This document shows, piece by piece, positions 10,085 through 18,789 of a stretch of DNA of 64,000 nt. Within the stretch, counting starts at the first letter, position 1, and every line of letters starts with the position of its first letter. The position numbers were made by a program, and so were the translations under genes. Below the pieces are notes generated by a model, which was not told the origin of the DNA, searched no databases, and was given only the letters and a program-made list of their open reading frames with translations. This DNA comes from CANLBN01 sp050633525 (GTDB lineage: Bacteria; Pseudomonadota; Gammaproteobacteria; Pseudomonadales; Cellvibrionaceae): contig JBOEGR010000022.1 in assembly GCA_050633525.1 (NCBI GenBank), positions 11,664-75,663 of the forward strand, given 5' to 3'.

Positions 10085-11007
10085 GTGTATTAATTATTGC
10101 CGATCACAGTAACTCTGCACTAGTCGCTGCAACTTATAATACCGTCACTGCTGCCACACAACTGGATTCTGACGTTCATATTTTAATTGCGGGGCACGAC
10201 TGCCAAGCCGCTGCCGATGAAGCATCTCAAATAAACGGTATCTCTAAAGTACTTGTAGCCGATAACGAAGCTTATAACCACTTGTTAGCCGAAAATGTAT
10301 CGACGCTGGTAATGGACCTAGCCAACCATTACGACGCCATTATCACACCAGCAACCACCAACGGAAAAAACATTCTACCCCGACTCTCTGCCTTATTGGA
10401 TAGCGAACAAATTTCTGATGTCGTTGAAATCATTTCGCCTACCGTATTTAAACGCCCTTTCTATGCGGGTAATGCCATTGCCACCGTCGAAACAAGCGCA
10501 ACTAAAACGTTACTGACAATACGGGCAACTGCGTTTGACGCGGCAGAAAAAGGGGGAAGCGCTATCATCGAAACGCTAAGTCAGGCTCATAATTTAGGCC
10601 TGTCTGCTTTCGTTAGCGAAGAACTGGCAGCAGCCGACCGACCCGAGTTAAGCTCTGCACGCGTGGTGATTTCAGGTGGTCGAGGTTTACAAAATGCAGA
10701 AAACTTCACACTACTCGATGCCATTGCGGATAAATTGGATGCCGCTATTGGCGCATCAAGAGCGGCCGTAGACGCAGGCTTTGTACCTAATGATATGCAA
10801 GTCGGACAGACCGGAAAAATTGTTGCACCAGAGCTTTATATTGCGGTTGGGATATCGGGCGCTATTCAGCATTTAGCCGGTATGAAGGACAGCAAAATTA
10901 TTGTTGCTATCAATAAGGATGAAGATGCACCTATTTTTCAGGTGGCCGATTATGGCTTAGTTGCGGATTTATTTGATGTACTACCCGAATTAGAAAAAGC
11001 ACTCTGA
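10081..11007 (+). CDS. etfA: Electron transfer flavoprotein alpha subunit
   Basis: This is the FAD-binding partner of EtfB. The 308-residue protein has the C-terminal FAD domain motifs RVVISGGRGLQ near residue 200, VGQTGKIVAPELYIAVGISG near 240-260, and the ISGAIQHLAGMKDSK element that contacts FAD. It overlaps etfB by four bases (ATGA), showing translational coupling. A lysozyme-like gene follows after 33 bp. Confidence 0.97.
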   Translation: MSVLIIADHSNSALVAATYNTVTAATQLDSDVHILIAGHDCQAAADEASQINGISKVLVADNEAYNHLLAENVSTLVMDLANHYDAIITPATTNGKNILPRLSALLDSEQISDVVEIISPTVFKRPFYAGNAIATVETSATKTLLTIRATAFDAAEKGGSAIIETLSQAHNLGLSAFVSEELAAADRPELSSARVVISGGRGLQNAENFTLLDAIADKLDAAIGASRAAVDAGFVPNDMQVGQTGKIVAPELYIAVGISGAIQHLAGMKDSKIIVAINKDEDAPIFQVADYGLVADLFDVLPELEKAL

Positions 11008-11040
11008 TACGAAACTAAACTATAGAGGTAGGTATCGCCT

Positions 11041-11817
11041 ATGTCTACAGCAAGAATAAAACGCCTGCAAAAACACCTAAAGCTAGATACTGACGGTGTT
11101 ATTGGCCCCGCTACACTATCTGCTTTCGAAAATGCCATTTTAGGCAAAGAAGACTCAAGTAAAGATAAGAGGCTCTACTCTCTTACTTTATCTCAAAAAG
11201 GGTTTTATCAGCTAGTTCATCACGAGATCAGCTCACCGACCTATTACAAAAAACGCTTACAAAAACCTGTATGGCCTGGCGGAGCTTCTGGTGTCACGGT
11301 CGGCATAGGCTATGATTTAGGCTATCATCGCGACTACCACATTCGCCGTGATTGGGGCCCCTTTGTTTCCGATGAGGATTTAAAAAAACTCATAGCTGTC
11401 GCAGGTAAAAAAGGCAATAACGCCAAGTTACAAATACCTAAGCTAAAGCATATTCGTATTCCCTATGAAGCGGCCGCCACCGTTTTTTCAGAGAGCACGT
11501 TACCACGTTATGCAGCGGCAACAAAAAAGACGTTCAAAGGCATTGAGAAATGCGTCCCTGATGTGCAATCGGCCATTTTATCTTTAGTGTATAACAGAGG
11601 CACACGCTTATCCGGCTCAAAAAGAAAGGAAATGAAAGCAATACAGTCTTTAATCAAGCAACAACAGTACGACGAGATTGGAGACCAGATTATCGCAATG
11701 AAACGCTTATGGGAGAATACAGGACTCAAAGGCTTACTCAAAAGGCGTGATGATGAGGCAGCATTAATTTTTGAAGCAAACCAGAACTATGATTGGCAAG
11801 AATTGATTCGGGTTTAA
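11041..11817 (+). CDS. Peptidoglycan-binding and lysozyme-like (GH24/pesticin-type) protein
   Basis: This 258-residue protein starts with a peptidoglycan-binding motif (LQKHLKLDTDGVIGPATLSAF, residues about 9-29). A lysozyme-like domain follows. HHEIS carries the probable catalytic Glu, GVTVGIGYDLG resembles the T4-type TIGIGH block, and LKGLLKRRDDEAALIF near residue 230 matches the C-terminal G-L-x-x-R-R-x-x-E-A signature of GH24 enzymes. There is no signal peptide or TM segment, so reaching murein would need a holin, a secretion system or lysis. It follows etfA by 33 bp on the same strand but has no obvious link to it. A T6SS cargo role or a prophage relic are possibilities. Only the fold assignment is well supported. 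Confidence 0.75.
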   Translation: MSTARIKRLQKHLKLDTDGVIGPATLSAFENAILGKEDSSKDKRLYSLTLSQKGFYQLVHHEISSPTYYKKRLQKPVWPGGASGVTVGIGYDLGYHRDYHIRRDWGPFVSDEDLKKLIAVAGKKGNNAKLQIPKLKHIRIPYEAAATVFSESTLPRYAAATKKTFKGIEKCVPDVQSAILSLVYNRGTRLSGSKRKEMKAIQSLIKQQQYDEIGDQIIAMKRLWENTGLKGLLKRRDDEAALIFEANQNYDWQELIRV

Positions 11818-11845
11818 GCCTTGTTGAATAGCAACAGCGTATGTA

Positions 11846-13798
11846 TTAGCGTTTACAATAGAAAGGCAAGGGTTTCGGTTTTCCCTTAAAAAAACCTTGA
11901 TGCAAGACAATACCAAAAGAAATTAATTTTTCTTGCTGCTGTTCTGTTTCAACGCCTTCAACAAGTACATTCATACCATGCGCTTCTATTAACTTTTGAA
12001 TATGCTTAATCGTCTTGCCACTATCTTCAATACGCTCAACAAAAGAGCGGTCTATCTTAACAGTAGTAGCAGGAATATGATGCAAGTAAGCTAAGGATGA
12101 ATAACCCGTTCCAAAATCATCAATACTGATTTTAATGCCTTTATTCGCCAGTTTTCGAACAATATTATGTTGATCTTCAATATCAGAAATCAACGCACTC
12201 TCTGTCAGCTCTACGGTCAAATCACTCGGGGCCAGCTGGCTAGCCTCAATAATACTCAATAAAAATTCAGGTAATTCAGGAACACGCAGATGAACCGCCG
12301 ATATATTAATAGCCATCGTGATGTCAGGGCTAATATAGTCGCGCAAGACGATCAAATCAGAAAGCGCCTTTGCTGCGACCCACCGCTCGATATTATCAAT
12401 AATGCCGATTTCTTCTGCAACCTGCACAATATCTTCTGCCGGAACCCAACCTAATTCGTCATCGTGCCAACGCAATAAGGCTTCAAAAGATACAATACAA
12501 TTTTTTCCTTCTGAAAAATCCCAAATAGGTTGATAGTACAGCATTAATTCCTGATTTTTTTCGGCATGAAATAAACGTTGAGCAATTAGACTTTTACGAC
12601 GTATCGTTCTCTCCATACCTTTTTGATATCGAACCCAACGCCGCTTACCCAACTCTTTTGCCTGATACATTGCTGCATCAGCAAGAAAAACCGTTTCAGT
12701 CACTACGCTTACATCTTCAGGAAAATGAGCAACACCAACACTGGCAGATAAAGACATTGGGTGGGAATTATCTTCTTGATAAATATCAGAAACAGAACTA
12801 ACCAAAGAATCAGCCAATAAGTCTTCATCGAAAAAAGTATTGGGCGCATCTGTAGACATAACCACACCCACAATAAACTCATCCCCACCAAAACGGCAAG
12901 CAAAGCCATCAAGCTCAACAGGCAAAGCACCCAAGATTCTCTTACCTACTGACTTAAGTACTTTATCGCCTGCAGCATGGCCAAAGGAATCATTAATTAA
13001 TTTAAAACCATCTAAATCAATATAAAACAGTATCAATGTTTTGTGCTGCTGCTCTATTTCCTCAAGTTTATTATAGAAACCTTTACGATTTAACAAGCCA
13101 GTGAGTGAATCCGACAAGACTTCATGAGAAAGCTCAAGCTCATCCACTTTGCGTTCATGTATGTCATATTGATGCAAAAAAATCTTACGAGTTTCAGTTT
13201 GATACTGAGAGTAAGCAACGATAACATGATACCAACGCTCACCCTTTTGAGTATTAAATAACAAGTCACCTTGAAAGCGTTCTTGCATTGATAAATCGTC
13301 ATAGATTTTTTGTAAATCAGAGAGGTGAACGACAATATCAGAAAGATTTTTAATATCGCGACTAATTCGCTGTAAAAAAATAGGATTGCCGCTGACAAAA
13401 CGTCCATCAGCGAGGTAAGTTGAAATAATGGCAGATGAGCCAATCTTTGTATTTTGATATAACTCTGTAATCGGCAAGGCTTCAACTAAAATAGCCACCC
13501 TGCCATCGTCTAAAGTGAAAGCAGACAAATTACAATATGCTTGCTTATCGATATTTTTAGGTGAAAAATGCCAATTATGTGAAAGCACATTGCCATCGGT
13601 TAACGCGCGTCGGTATTCGAGTAAACTTTCTTGGACTGCATTGGAAGTAACTGGCTTAAAGTCCGTTGATAACAATTCATCGAGAGAATCACTCTCCCAT
13701 AATTTTAGCGCAGGACTATTAGCCCAAACGATATGATAGTTATCTACATCATATATCCAGACAGCAATCGTGAGTTGATCGAATTGGGCTAAATTCAT
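11846..13798 (-). CDS. PAS-PAS-GGDEF-EAL c-di-GMP turnover protein
   Basis: This is a cytoplasmic 650-residue protein with no TM segment. Two PAS-like sensor domains fill about residues 1-215. A GGDEF domain keeps the signature CRFGGDEFIVG. A complete EAL domain shows SFEALLRW, NISAVHLR, ELTESAL, SIDDFGTGYSSLAYL, KIDRSF and VEGVETE. Both catalytic signatures are intact, so it could make or degrade c-di-GMP. In this dual-domain family, phosphodiesterase activity often dominates. The ATG at 13798 is preferred over the adjacent upstream GTG at 13801. Confidence 0.94.
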   Translation of the reverse strand: MNLAQFDQLTIAVWIYDVDNYHIVWANSPALKLWESDSLDELLSTDFKPVTSNAVQESLLEYRRALTDGNVLSHNWHFSPKNIDKQAYCNLSAFTLDDGRVAILVEALPITELYQNTKIGSSAIISTYLADGRFVSGNPIFLQRISRDIKNLSDIVVHLSDLQKIYDDLSMQERFQGDLLFNTQKGERWYHVIVAYSQYQTETRKIFLHQYDIHERKVDELELSHEVLSDSLTGLLNRKGFYNKLEEIEQQHKTLILFYIDLDGFKLINDSFGHAAGDKVLKSVGKRILGALPVELDGFACRFGGDEFIVGVVMSTDAPNTFFDEDLLADSLVSSVSDIYQEDNSHPMSLSASVGVAHFPEDVSVVTETVFLADAAMYQAKELGKRRWVRYQKGMERTIRRKSLIAQRLFHAEKNQELMLYYQPIWDFSEGKNCIVSFEALLRWHDDELGWVPAEDIVQVAEEIGIIDNIERWVAAKALSDLIVLRDYISPDITMAINISAVHLRVPELPEFLLSIIEASQLAPSDLTVELTESALISDIEDQHNIVRKLANKGIKISIDDFGTGYSSLAYLHHIPATTVKIDRSFVERIEDSGKTIKHIQKLIEAHGMNVLVEGVETEQQQEKLISFGIVLHQGFFKGKPKPLPFYCKR

Positions 13799-13892
13799 CA
13801 CTTATGGTTATCATACTGAGTTCTTAAAGCAATAAAACTAAGATAGCCTAAAAACCCTGCGACCACCACCCGCCTTTAGGCTAAAACACCTA

Positions 13893-15482
13893 TCAACCCA
13901 AAAAACGACGGTAAGCGGGGTTATCGGTTTCATCAGAGTACTGATAATTTAATTGTGCTAAATGTGCTGTAAATTCTTCTGTTTCATCTTCAGGGATCTC
14001 AATACCCGCCAAAACATTACCGATGGCCGCACCCTGGTTTCGGTAATGAAATAAACTAATATTCCACTTTGAACCCAAGGTTTCTAAGAACGATAGTAAT
14101 GCGCCTGGGTATTCAGGAAAGTCGAAACGAAATAAGCGTTCATTTGTATCTACTCCGCGACGGCCGCCTACCATATAACGCAAATGTAATTTTGCTAGCT
14201 CATCATCTGATAAATCAACAAACTCATAACCCGCATCTGTCAATTCCTGTTTTATTTCAACAAGCTCATCCTCGCCATTGCGTAAACCAACGCCTACAAA
14301 AATTTCAGCACTCTCACTTTCTGCTGAAAAACGATAATTAAATTCAGTAATAGGACGACTATGAATCGATTTACAAAAAGCCTTAAAACTACCGGGCTGC
14401 TCCGGAATAGTCACTGCTAGTAAAGCTTCATTTTTTTGTCCTAAAGCAGTGCGCTCAGCAACATAGCGGAGTGTATTAAAATTTAAATTAGCCCCAGATA
14501 AAATAGCCACTAACTGCTTGCCGGTTTCACCGGTTTTATCACACCATAGTTTAAGCCCCGCTAAAGACAATGCACCTGACGGCTCAGAAATGGCTCTCAT
14601 AGAAACGAAGATATCCTGCATGGCAGCACAAATAGCATCACTACTCACCGTAATCACTTCGTCACAATATTGCTTACCAACACGGAACGTTTCTTGACCA
14701 ATACGCTTAACCGCAACGCCGTCAGCAAAACTACCAACATACTCTAAATCAACGGGTTCACCTGCCTCCATTGCCGCTGCAAAACAAGCGCTATCTTCTG
14801 CTTCAACCGCAACCACTTTTATTTTGGGGTTGACCGATTTGATATAGGCCGACATACCTGCAAACAAACCGCCACCGCCAACAGGAATAAAAATCACATC
14901 ACAATTTGGCAACTGCTCTAATAGTTCTCTTGCAACGGTTCCTTGCCCTACAATGACATCCTGATCGTCGAATGGAGGAACAAAAACCGCATTTTCTTTT
15001 CTTGCCAACTCGATAGCATAAGCATTGGCCGCATCAAAATTTTGACCATGAATAATAACTTGACCACCAAAATTCCTGACCGCTTCAATCTTTATTTGCG
15101 GGGTCGTTGTGGGCATTACAATACGCGCCTTATGCCCTAAATATGTTGCACTATAAGCAAGCCCTTGAGCATGATTACCCGCCGATGCAGTCACCACATC
15201 AGAATTATCGGGCAACTGTTTTAATTTGTGGTAAGCACCACGTAACTTAAATGAATAAACCGGTTGCTGATCTTCACGTTTTAACCATATATCATTTCGA
15301 TATTTGGCTTCTAAAGATTTCACACGATTAACCGAGGTCTTCACCGTGAGCGGTGTCATATCAGCTTCCGCAATAGCAGAAGCGTAATCATATTCCTCAC
15401 TTTGACCATTCTCACGAACCATCGCTACTTTCGAATGACCACGCTTAAATGGCAGTATTTTTTTCGCAAATGTTTTTAACAT
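13893..15482 (-). CDS. ilvA: Threonine dehydratase (biosynthetic)
   Basis: IlvA is a PLP enzyme that deaminates threonine to 2-oxobutanoate, the first committed step of isoleucine synthesis. The PLP lysine is in YSFKLRGAYHK (Lys79). The Gly-rich phosphate loop PVGGGGLFAGM and two C-terminal ACT-type regulatory domains (about 345-529) indicate the allosteric, isoleucine-inhibited form. The N-terminus is about 17 residues longer than in E. coli IlvA. It is a single gene, preceded on the same strand by an Ile-codon leader peptide and an attenuator, so transcription is probably tuned by charged tRNA-Ile. Confidence 0.97.
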   Translation of the reverse strand: MLKTFAKKILPFKRGHSKVAMVRENGQSEEYDYASAIAEADMTPLTVKTSVNRVKSLEAKYRNDIWLKREDQQPVYSFKLRGAYHKLKQLPDNSDVVTASAGNHAQGLAYSATYLGHKARIVMPTTTPQIKIEAVRNFGGQVIIHGQNFDAANAYAIELARKENAVFVPPFDDQDVIVGQGTVARELLEQLPNCDVIFIPVGGGGLFAGMSAYIKSVNPKIKVVAVEAEDSACFAAAMEAGEPVDLEYVGSFADGVAVKRIGQETFRVGKQYCDEVITVSSDAICAAMQDIFVSMRAISEPSGALSLAGLKLWCDKTGETGKQLVAILSGANLNFNTLRYVAERTALGQKNEALLAVTIPEQPGSFKAFCKSIHSRPITEFNYRFSAESESAEIFVGVGLRNGEDELVEIKQELTDAGYEFVDLSDDELAKLHLRYMVGGRRGVDTNERLFRFDFPEYPGALLSFLETLGSKWNISLFHYRNQGAAIGNVLAGIEIPEDETEEFTAHLAQLNYQYSDETDNPAYRRFLG

Positions 15483-15566
15483 AATTCTACTCTGTACTTT
15501 GTTATCACCGAGTTTAGAGTGCGACCTAAACTCAACATGGATAATATCATCTATATTAACAGCCCT

Positions 15567-15604
15567 AAAAAAACAAAACCCCCGAGCTTTTCAGCGCGGG
15601 GGTT
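15567..15604 (-). terminator. ilvA attenuator terminator and competing antiterminator arm
   Basis: Read on the minus strand, a GC-rich stem (AACCCCC at 15598-15604 with GGGGGTT at 15577-15583) is followed by TTTTGTTTTTTT, a canonical intrinsic terminator. It ends about 85 bp before the ilvA ATG. The upstream arm (minus-strand reading of 15595-15608) is also complementary to the minus-strand reading of 15642-15653, just after the leader-peptide Ile codons. That pairing would form an antiterminator, as in classical amino-acid attenuation. Confidence 0.9.
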
Positions 15605-15643
15605 GATGAATCTGGTTAAACTAAATAGTTTAATTGACAGACA

Positions 15644-15709
15644 TCACCCCGCGACGGCCATGGCCGTCGCGATAATAATGATTGTATTTGGCTGTTTTTC
15701 TATATTCAT
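15644..15709 (-). CDS. ilvA leader peptide (21 residues)
   Basis: A 22-codon reading frame begins with ATG at 15709 and ends with TGA at 15644-15646. Its product ends in NTIIIIATAMAVAG, with four consecutive isoleucine codons (ATC ATT ATT ATC). Immediately after the Ile run, positions 15651-15670 form a perfect 20-bp palindrome with half-site GCGACGGCCA, the expected pause hairpin. A ribosome stalled at the Ile codons would disrupt this hairpin and favour the antiterminator. No clear ribosome site is visible. The frame is too short for ordinary gene calling, so support comes from codon content and architecture. Confidence 0.88.
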   Translation of the reverse strand: MNIEKQPNTIIIIATAMAVAG

Positions 15710-15716
15710 AGACTCA

Positions 15717-15745
15717 ATTGTAGTGTGTATGTTAATAACTTACAA
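15717..15745 (-). promoter_or_regulatory. Candidate sigma-70 promoter of the ilvA leader
   Basis: On the minus strand, TTGTAA (15740-15745) and TACAAT (15717-15722) are spaced by 17 bp. The -10 box lies only 7 bp before the leader ATG, which would give a nearly leaderless leader peptide. A promoter further upstream is therefore also possible. Confidence 0.4.
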
Positions 15746-15824
15746 GCACCTAAGGTATGGCCACCTATATCCGTTATCTATATCGCACATCTAAAATCAG
15801 ACATAGCTTCATAGCGTATCTGAC

Positions 15825-16277
15825 TTACTCTGCTTGCTGAGTCGAAGCACTCTTTTCTAATTTACTCAGGGTTATAATATACAACACAGTATAAACAGTA
15901 CTTACCGCAGCACCAGGGAGAATAGTCCATAAAATATTGGGCGTACCTGTCAGAGCATTTACACCCCACGAAGTAGAATAAAGTAATAGGCAAGCGATAA
16001 GGCCTACCCAAAACTGCCTCCACGGTAGTAATTTGAACAATACAAACAACCATTCAACGACAAGCGCCAACAACAGCGTAATCGCAAAACTATAAGAACC
16101 TTGTGTGGCAGCTGCTCTGAAAGCGGCTGTCTGGCCAAATTCTGAATTTACCCAAAATGCCCAAGAACCATAAAACAAAAGCCCCATTAAAGGGGGAACC
16201 AAAATGCGAACAGCCGCATTTTGGAGGATACGCGCGCTCGTTATTTTTTGCTTCAGATTACTTTTGGTATTTGTCAT
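15825..16277 (-). CDS. Four-TM hypothetical membrane protein
   Basis: I do not recognise this 150-residue protein. It has four hydrophobic segments, at about residues 25-45, 65-85, 90-110 and 118-138, separated by short loops, and a Lys-, Ser- and Gln-rich C-terminal tail. The ATG at 16277 directly follows the pdxH stop, so it is almost certainly cotranscribed with pdxH as the distal gene. The ilvA attenuator lies 220 bp downstream and would also stop read-through from this operon. Confidence 0.75.
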   Translation of the reverse strand: MTNTKSNLKQKITSARILQNAAVRILVPPLMGLLFYGSWAFWVNSEFGQTAAFRAAATQGSYSFAITLLLALVVEWLFVLFKLLPWRQFWVGLIACLLLYSTSWGVNALTGTPNILWTILPGAAVSTVYTVLYIITLSKLEKSASTQQAE

Positions 16278-16280
16278 CAA

Positions 16281-16925
16281 TCAAGGTGCCACACGTTGAA
16301 TCGACCAAGCTAACTCTTCTCCATCTGATTGAGCACGATAAATAAAACGATCATGTAGACGATTTTCTCCCCCCTGCCAAAACTCAATACTGCTAGGGAT
16401 AACACGATACCCTCCCCAAAATTCAGGCAAAGGGACTGTTTCAGGGTATTCAGATTGAACCGATTCATAGCGTTCCATTAGTGCTTGCCTGCCTTCTAAA
16501 GGTTCACTCTGAGAAGATGCCCAAGCAGCCCATTGGCTTTGCTTAGGTCGACTATGAAAATAGGCTTCACTTTCCTGTCGGCTGACTTGCTCTACAGAAC
16601 CACAAACAATGACCTGCCGCTCAATAAAATGCCAAGGGAAATGAAGACTTACTTGAGGGTTCTGATCAATGTCCTTCGCTTTAGCACTGTTACGGTTAGT
16701 AAAAAAGGTAAAACCTGAACGGTCAGTTTTTTTCAATAAAACAATGCGTTGGCTGGGTTGCTGATTCTTATCAACCGTTGACAATATCATGGCTGTAGGG
16801 TCTGGCACATCATACTCTAACAATTCATTAAACCATTGTTCAAATTGAGTTATTGGATCATCGTGTAAGGTTTGACGGCGCAAGCCACCCTGTTGATATT
16901 GTCTACGAAAATCATGCAAATTCAT
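16281..16925 (-). CDS. pdxH: Pyridoxine/pyridoxamine 5'-phosphate oxidase
   Basis: PdxH is an FMN-dependent oxidase forming pyridoxal 5'-phosphate from PNP or PMP. The 214-residue length is near that of E. coli PdxH (218). Typical elements are the N-terminal LRRQTLHDDPITQFEQWF, the FMN-binding PSQRIVLLK and GFTFFTNRNSAKA, SRPKQSQWAAWASSQS, and the C-terminal W-G-G-Y-R-V-x-P-x-x-I-E-F-W followed by RLHDRFIYR. The ORF begins cleanly with ATG at 16925. Confidence 0.97.
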   Translation of the reverse strand: MNLHDFRRQYQQGGLRRQTLHDDPITQFEQWFNELLEYDVPDPTAMILSTVDKNQQPSQRIVLLKKTDRSGFTFFTNRNSAKAKDIDQNPQVSLHFPWHFIERQVIVCGSVEQVSRQESEAYFHSRPKQSQWAAWASSQSEPLEGRQALMERYESVQSEYPETVPLPEFWGGYRVIPSSIEFWQGGENRLHDRFIYRAQSDGEELAWSIQRVAP

Positions 16926-17102
16926 ACTATCGTTAAAACCCTCATTATTAGTTTGGCTCAGATTATGCTACTTTCCGTCATGCGTCTTGTGCGGTGAATA
17001 CTATCGGGATACAAACGAGTTTTCATAGAACCTCACGTGAGGCCAACAAAAGTAATACCCCTAACAGTAGATTATTGTACGCGATACAGACTAAAATTGG
17101 TT

Positions 17103-17906
17103 ATGCAAAATAATACTCTTAATAATAGCCTTAAGCACTCGTCATCAACGATACCTGCCATCATCCTTGCCGGCGGGCAAAGCCAACGTCTACGCTTAGA
17201 AGGTCAATACAAATGGCAACTACCCTTCAATAACAAGCAAAACCTACTCCAATATATTATCAATAAAATTAGCAAACAATCTGATAAAGTGCTGATTAAT
17301 GGCCCTTTCATTAAAGAGGGGATACTGAGAAATACTGCAGACGGTGAGAATAGCAAAGAGACAGATGACTTAAGCCAATACTCTCTTCCTCTCATTCACG
17401 ACAAATTCCCAGACTTTCAGGGACCTCTAGCAGGTTTATTCACCGCCCTAAAGTGGGCAAAAGACAATAGCCACCCCTGGGTTATGACACTAGCATGCGA
17501 CAGCCCTTTTTTCCCTGACGATTTGCTCAAGCAATTATATGTAGCACTACGCCTAAACCATGAAGCAAATTGCTCAACGGAAAAAAACCTGGGAAATGAA
17601 ATCAAAAAAAAGCAAGCCATCGTTGCTTCTAGTCATGGACGTATGCACCCTATCTTCGGGATATGGTCGACCACACTGTTAACTCCCTTAGAAAATAAAT
17701 TAAACGCACCCTCAAAGGAAAAGCGATCGCGCTCTATCACACAATGGGCGCATCAATATGCTGAGGTGATAGATATAAAATTGACCAAGATAGACAGTAA
17801 AAGCAATGAGAGCTATAAAAGCCACAGTAACAGCCACGATGCTTTTTTTAATATCAATACAATTGAAGATTATCATCAAGCACAATCTATAATAAGAGCG
17901 CTATGA
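17103..17906 (+). CDS. mobA: Molybdenum cofactor guanylyltransferase
   Basis: MobA attaches GMP to molybdopterin to give the bis-MGD cofactor used by enzymes such as the nitrate reductase NasA encoded 20 kb away. The nucleotidyltransferase signature is ILAGGQSQRLRLEGQYKWQL (usual form LAGG-x-S-x-R-M-G-x-D-K). LACDSPFFPDDLL and HPIFGIWSTTLL are further MobA blocks. The signature is loosened by inserted residues, and the protein carries Lys- and Asn-rich insertions. I chose the ATG at 17103; an in-frame GTG at 17037 adds 22 unconserved residues. The stop overlaps the next gene as ATGA. Confidence 0.88.
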   Translation: MQNNTLNNSLKHSSSTIPAIILAGGQSQRLRLEGQYKWQLPFNNKQNLLQYIINKISKQSDKVLINGPFIKEGILRNTADGENSKETDDLSQYSLPLIHDKFPDFQGPLAGLFTALKWAKDNSHPWVMTLACDSPFFPDDLLKQLYVALRLNHEANCSTEKNLGNEIKKKQAIVASSHGRMHPIFGIWSTTLLTPLENKLNAPSKEKRSRSITQWAHQYAEVIDIKLTKIDSKSNESYKSHSNSHDAFFNINTIEDYHQAQSIIRAL

Positions 17907-18742
17907 CAGACTTACCTGATTTACTTAAATTATTACAAGCGGAAAAAATAGCTGACAATACTTTTTTAGGCCATAGCCAAGACCTTGGCTCAGGGCGCGT
18001 TTACGGCGGACAAGTATTAGCACAAGCCATACATTCAGCCCAAACCAGTGTTGATGAACGCAAACTCCATTCAGCTCATGCTTACTTTTTACGACCAGGC
18101 GATTTTACATTACCGATACATTACTCAGTAGATGCTACCCGAGATGGCCGATCTTATTCGTCGCGCACGGTAACCGCCACACAAAAAGATAAAACACTAT
18201 TCACTATGATGTGCTCTTTTCAAACAGAAGAAGAATCTGAATTTGATTATAGTGAGAGCATTGACACTGCCACGTTTTATAAAAAATGTAATGTCGGTGT
18301 TAATCTAGAAGATGATCCGAGTATTAACCAATCGATTCAAAGCAAACTTCTCAACAACCAACCTTTCCTTCTCAGATTTCCAGAAGAAAACGCTTCTTCA
18401 GCTGAGCAACTGGAATACTTTTGCATGAAAGTGAACTCCAATTTACCTAACGATATCAATATACACAGGACATTATTAGCGTATATGTCGGATTTTAGAA
18501 TCCTAGCATCGAACCTAAGAAAAACAGGCTATCGCTTCCGTTTAGATGAAATTATGTTGGCAACCATTTGTCATGGCATTTGGTTTCACCGCGATTTCAA
18601 GATCGATGATTGGCTGTATGTCATATGTGAGCCCTTGTCATTATCCAATGGCAGAGGCTTATCTAAAGGCAGTATCTACAATAGCGATGGCATACTCGTA
18701 GCAACAACGATTCAAGAAGGTGTTATTAGAAAAAGAGTATGA
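17903..18742 (+). CDS. tesB: TesB-type acyl-CoA thioesterase II
   Basis: This 279-residue double-hotdog protein matches TesB throughout: GRVYGGQVLAQA, HSAHAYFLRPGD, RDGRSYSSRTVTATQ, IWFHRDF and TIQEGVIR. Family members hydrolyse acyl-CoA to free fatty acid and CoA. The catalytic Gln in TIQEG is present. The residue aligned with the catalytic Asp of E. coli TesB (Asp204, in LASLDHSIWFH) is Cys here (LATICHGIWFH), so activity may be altered or lost. It overlaps mobA by four bases; the pairing has no evident functional logic. Confidence 0.9.
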   Translation: MTDLPDLLKLLQAEKIADNTFLGHSQDLGSGRVYGGQVLAQAIHSAQTSVDERKLHSAHAYFLRPGDFTLPIHYSVDATRDGRSYSSRTVTATQKDKTLFTMMCSFQTEEESEFDYSESIDTATFYKKCNVGVNLEDDPSINQSIQSKLLNNQPFLLRFPEENASSAEQLEYFCMKVNSNLPNDINIHRTLLAYMSDFRILASNLRKTGYRFRLDEIMLATICHGIWFHRDFKIDDWLYVICEPLSLSNGRGLSKGSIYNSDGILVATTIQEGVIRKRV

Positions 18743-18789
18743 TGCTATCAATGATAATTGAGATTGCATCAACTTACATTGCTTAGATT

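Noticed and set aside
15519..15794. 91-codon plus-strand frame opposite the ilvA leader
   Set aside because: It runs through the terminator and palindrome and is a shadow of the attenuator region.
17037..17102. GTG start of mobA at 17037
   Set aside because: The added 22 residues are not MobA-like, and the GTG lies in a CCTCACGTGAGG palindrome. The ATG at 17103 is closer to the nucleotidyltransferase motif.
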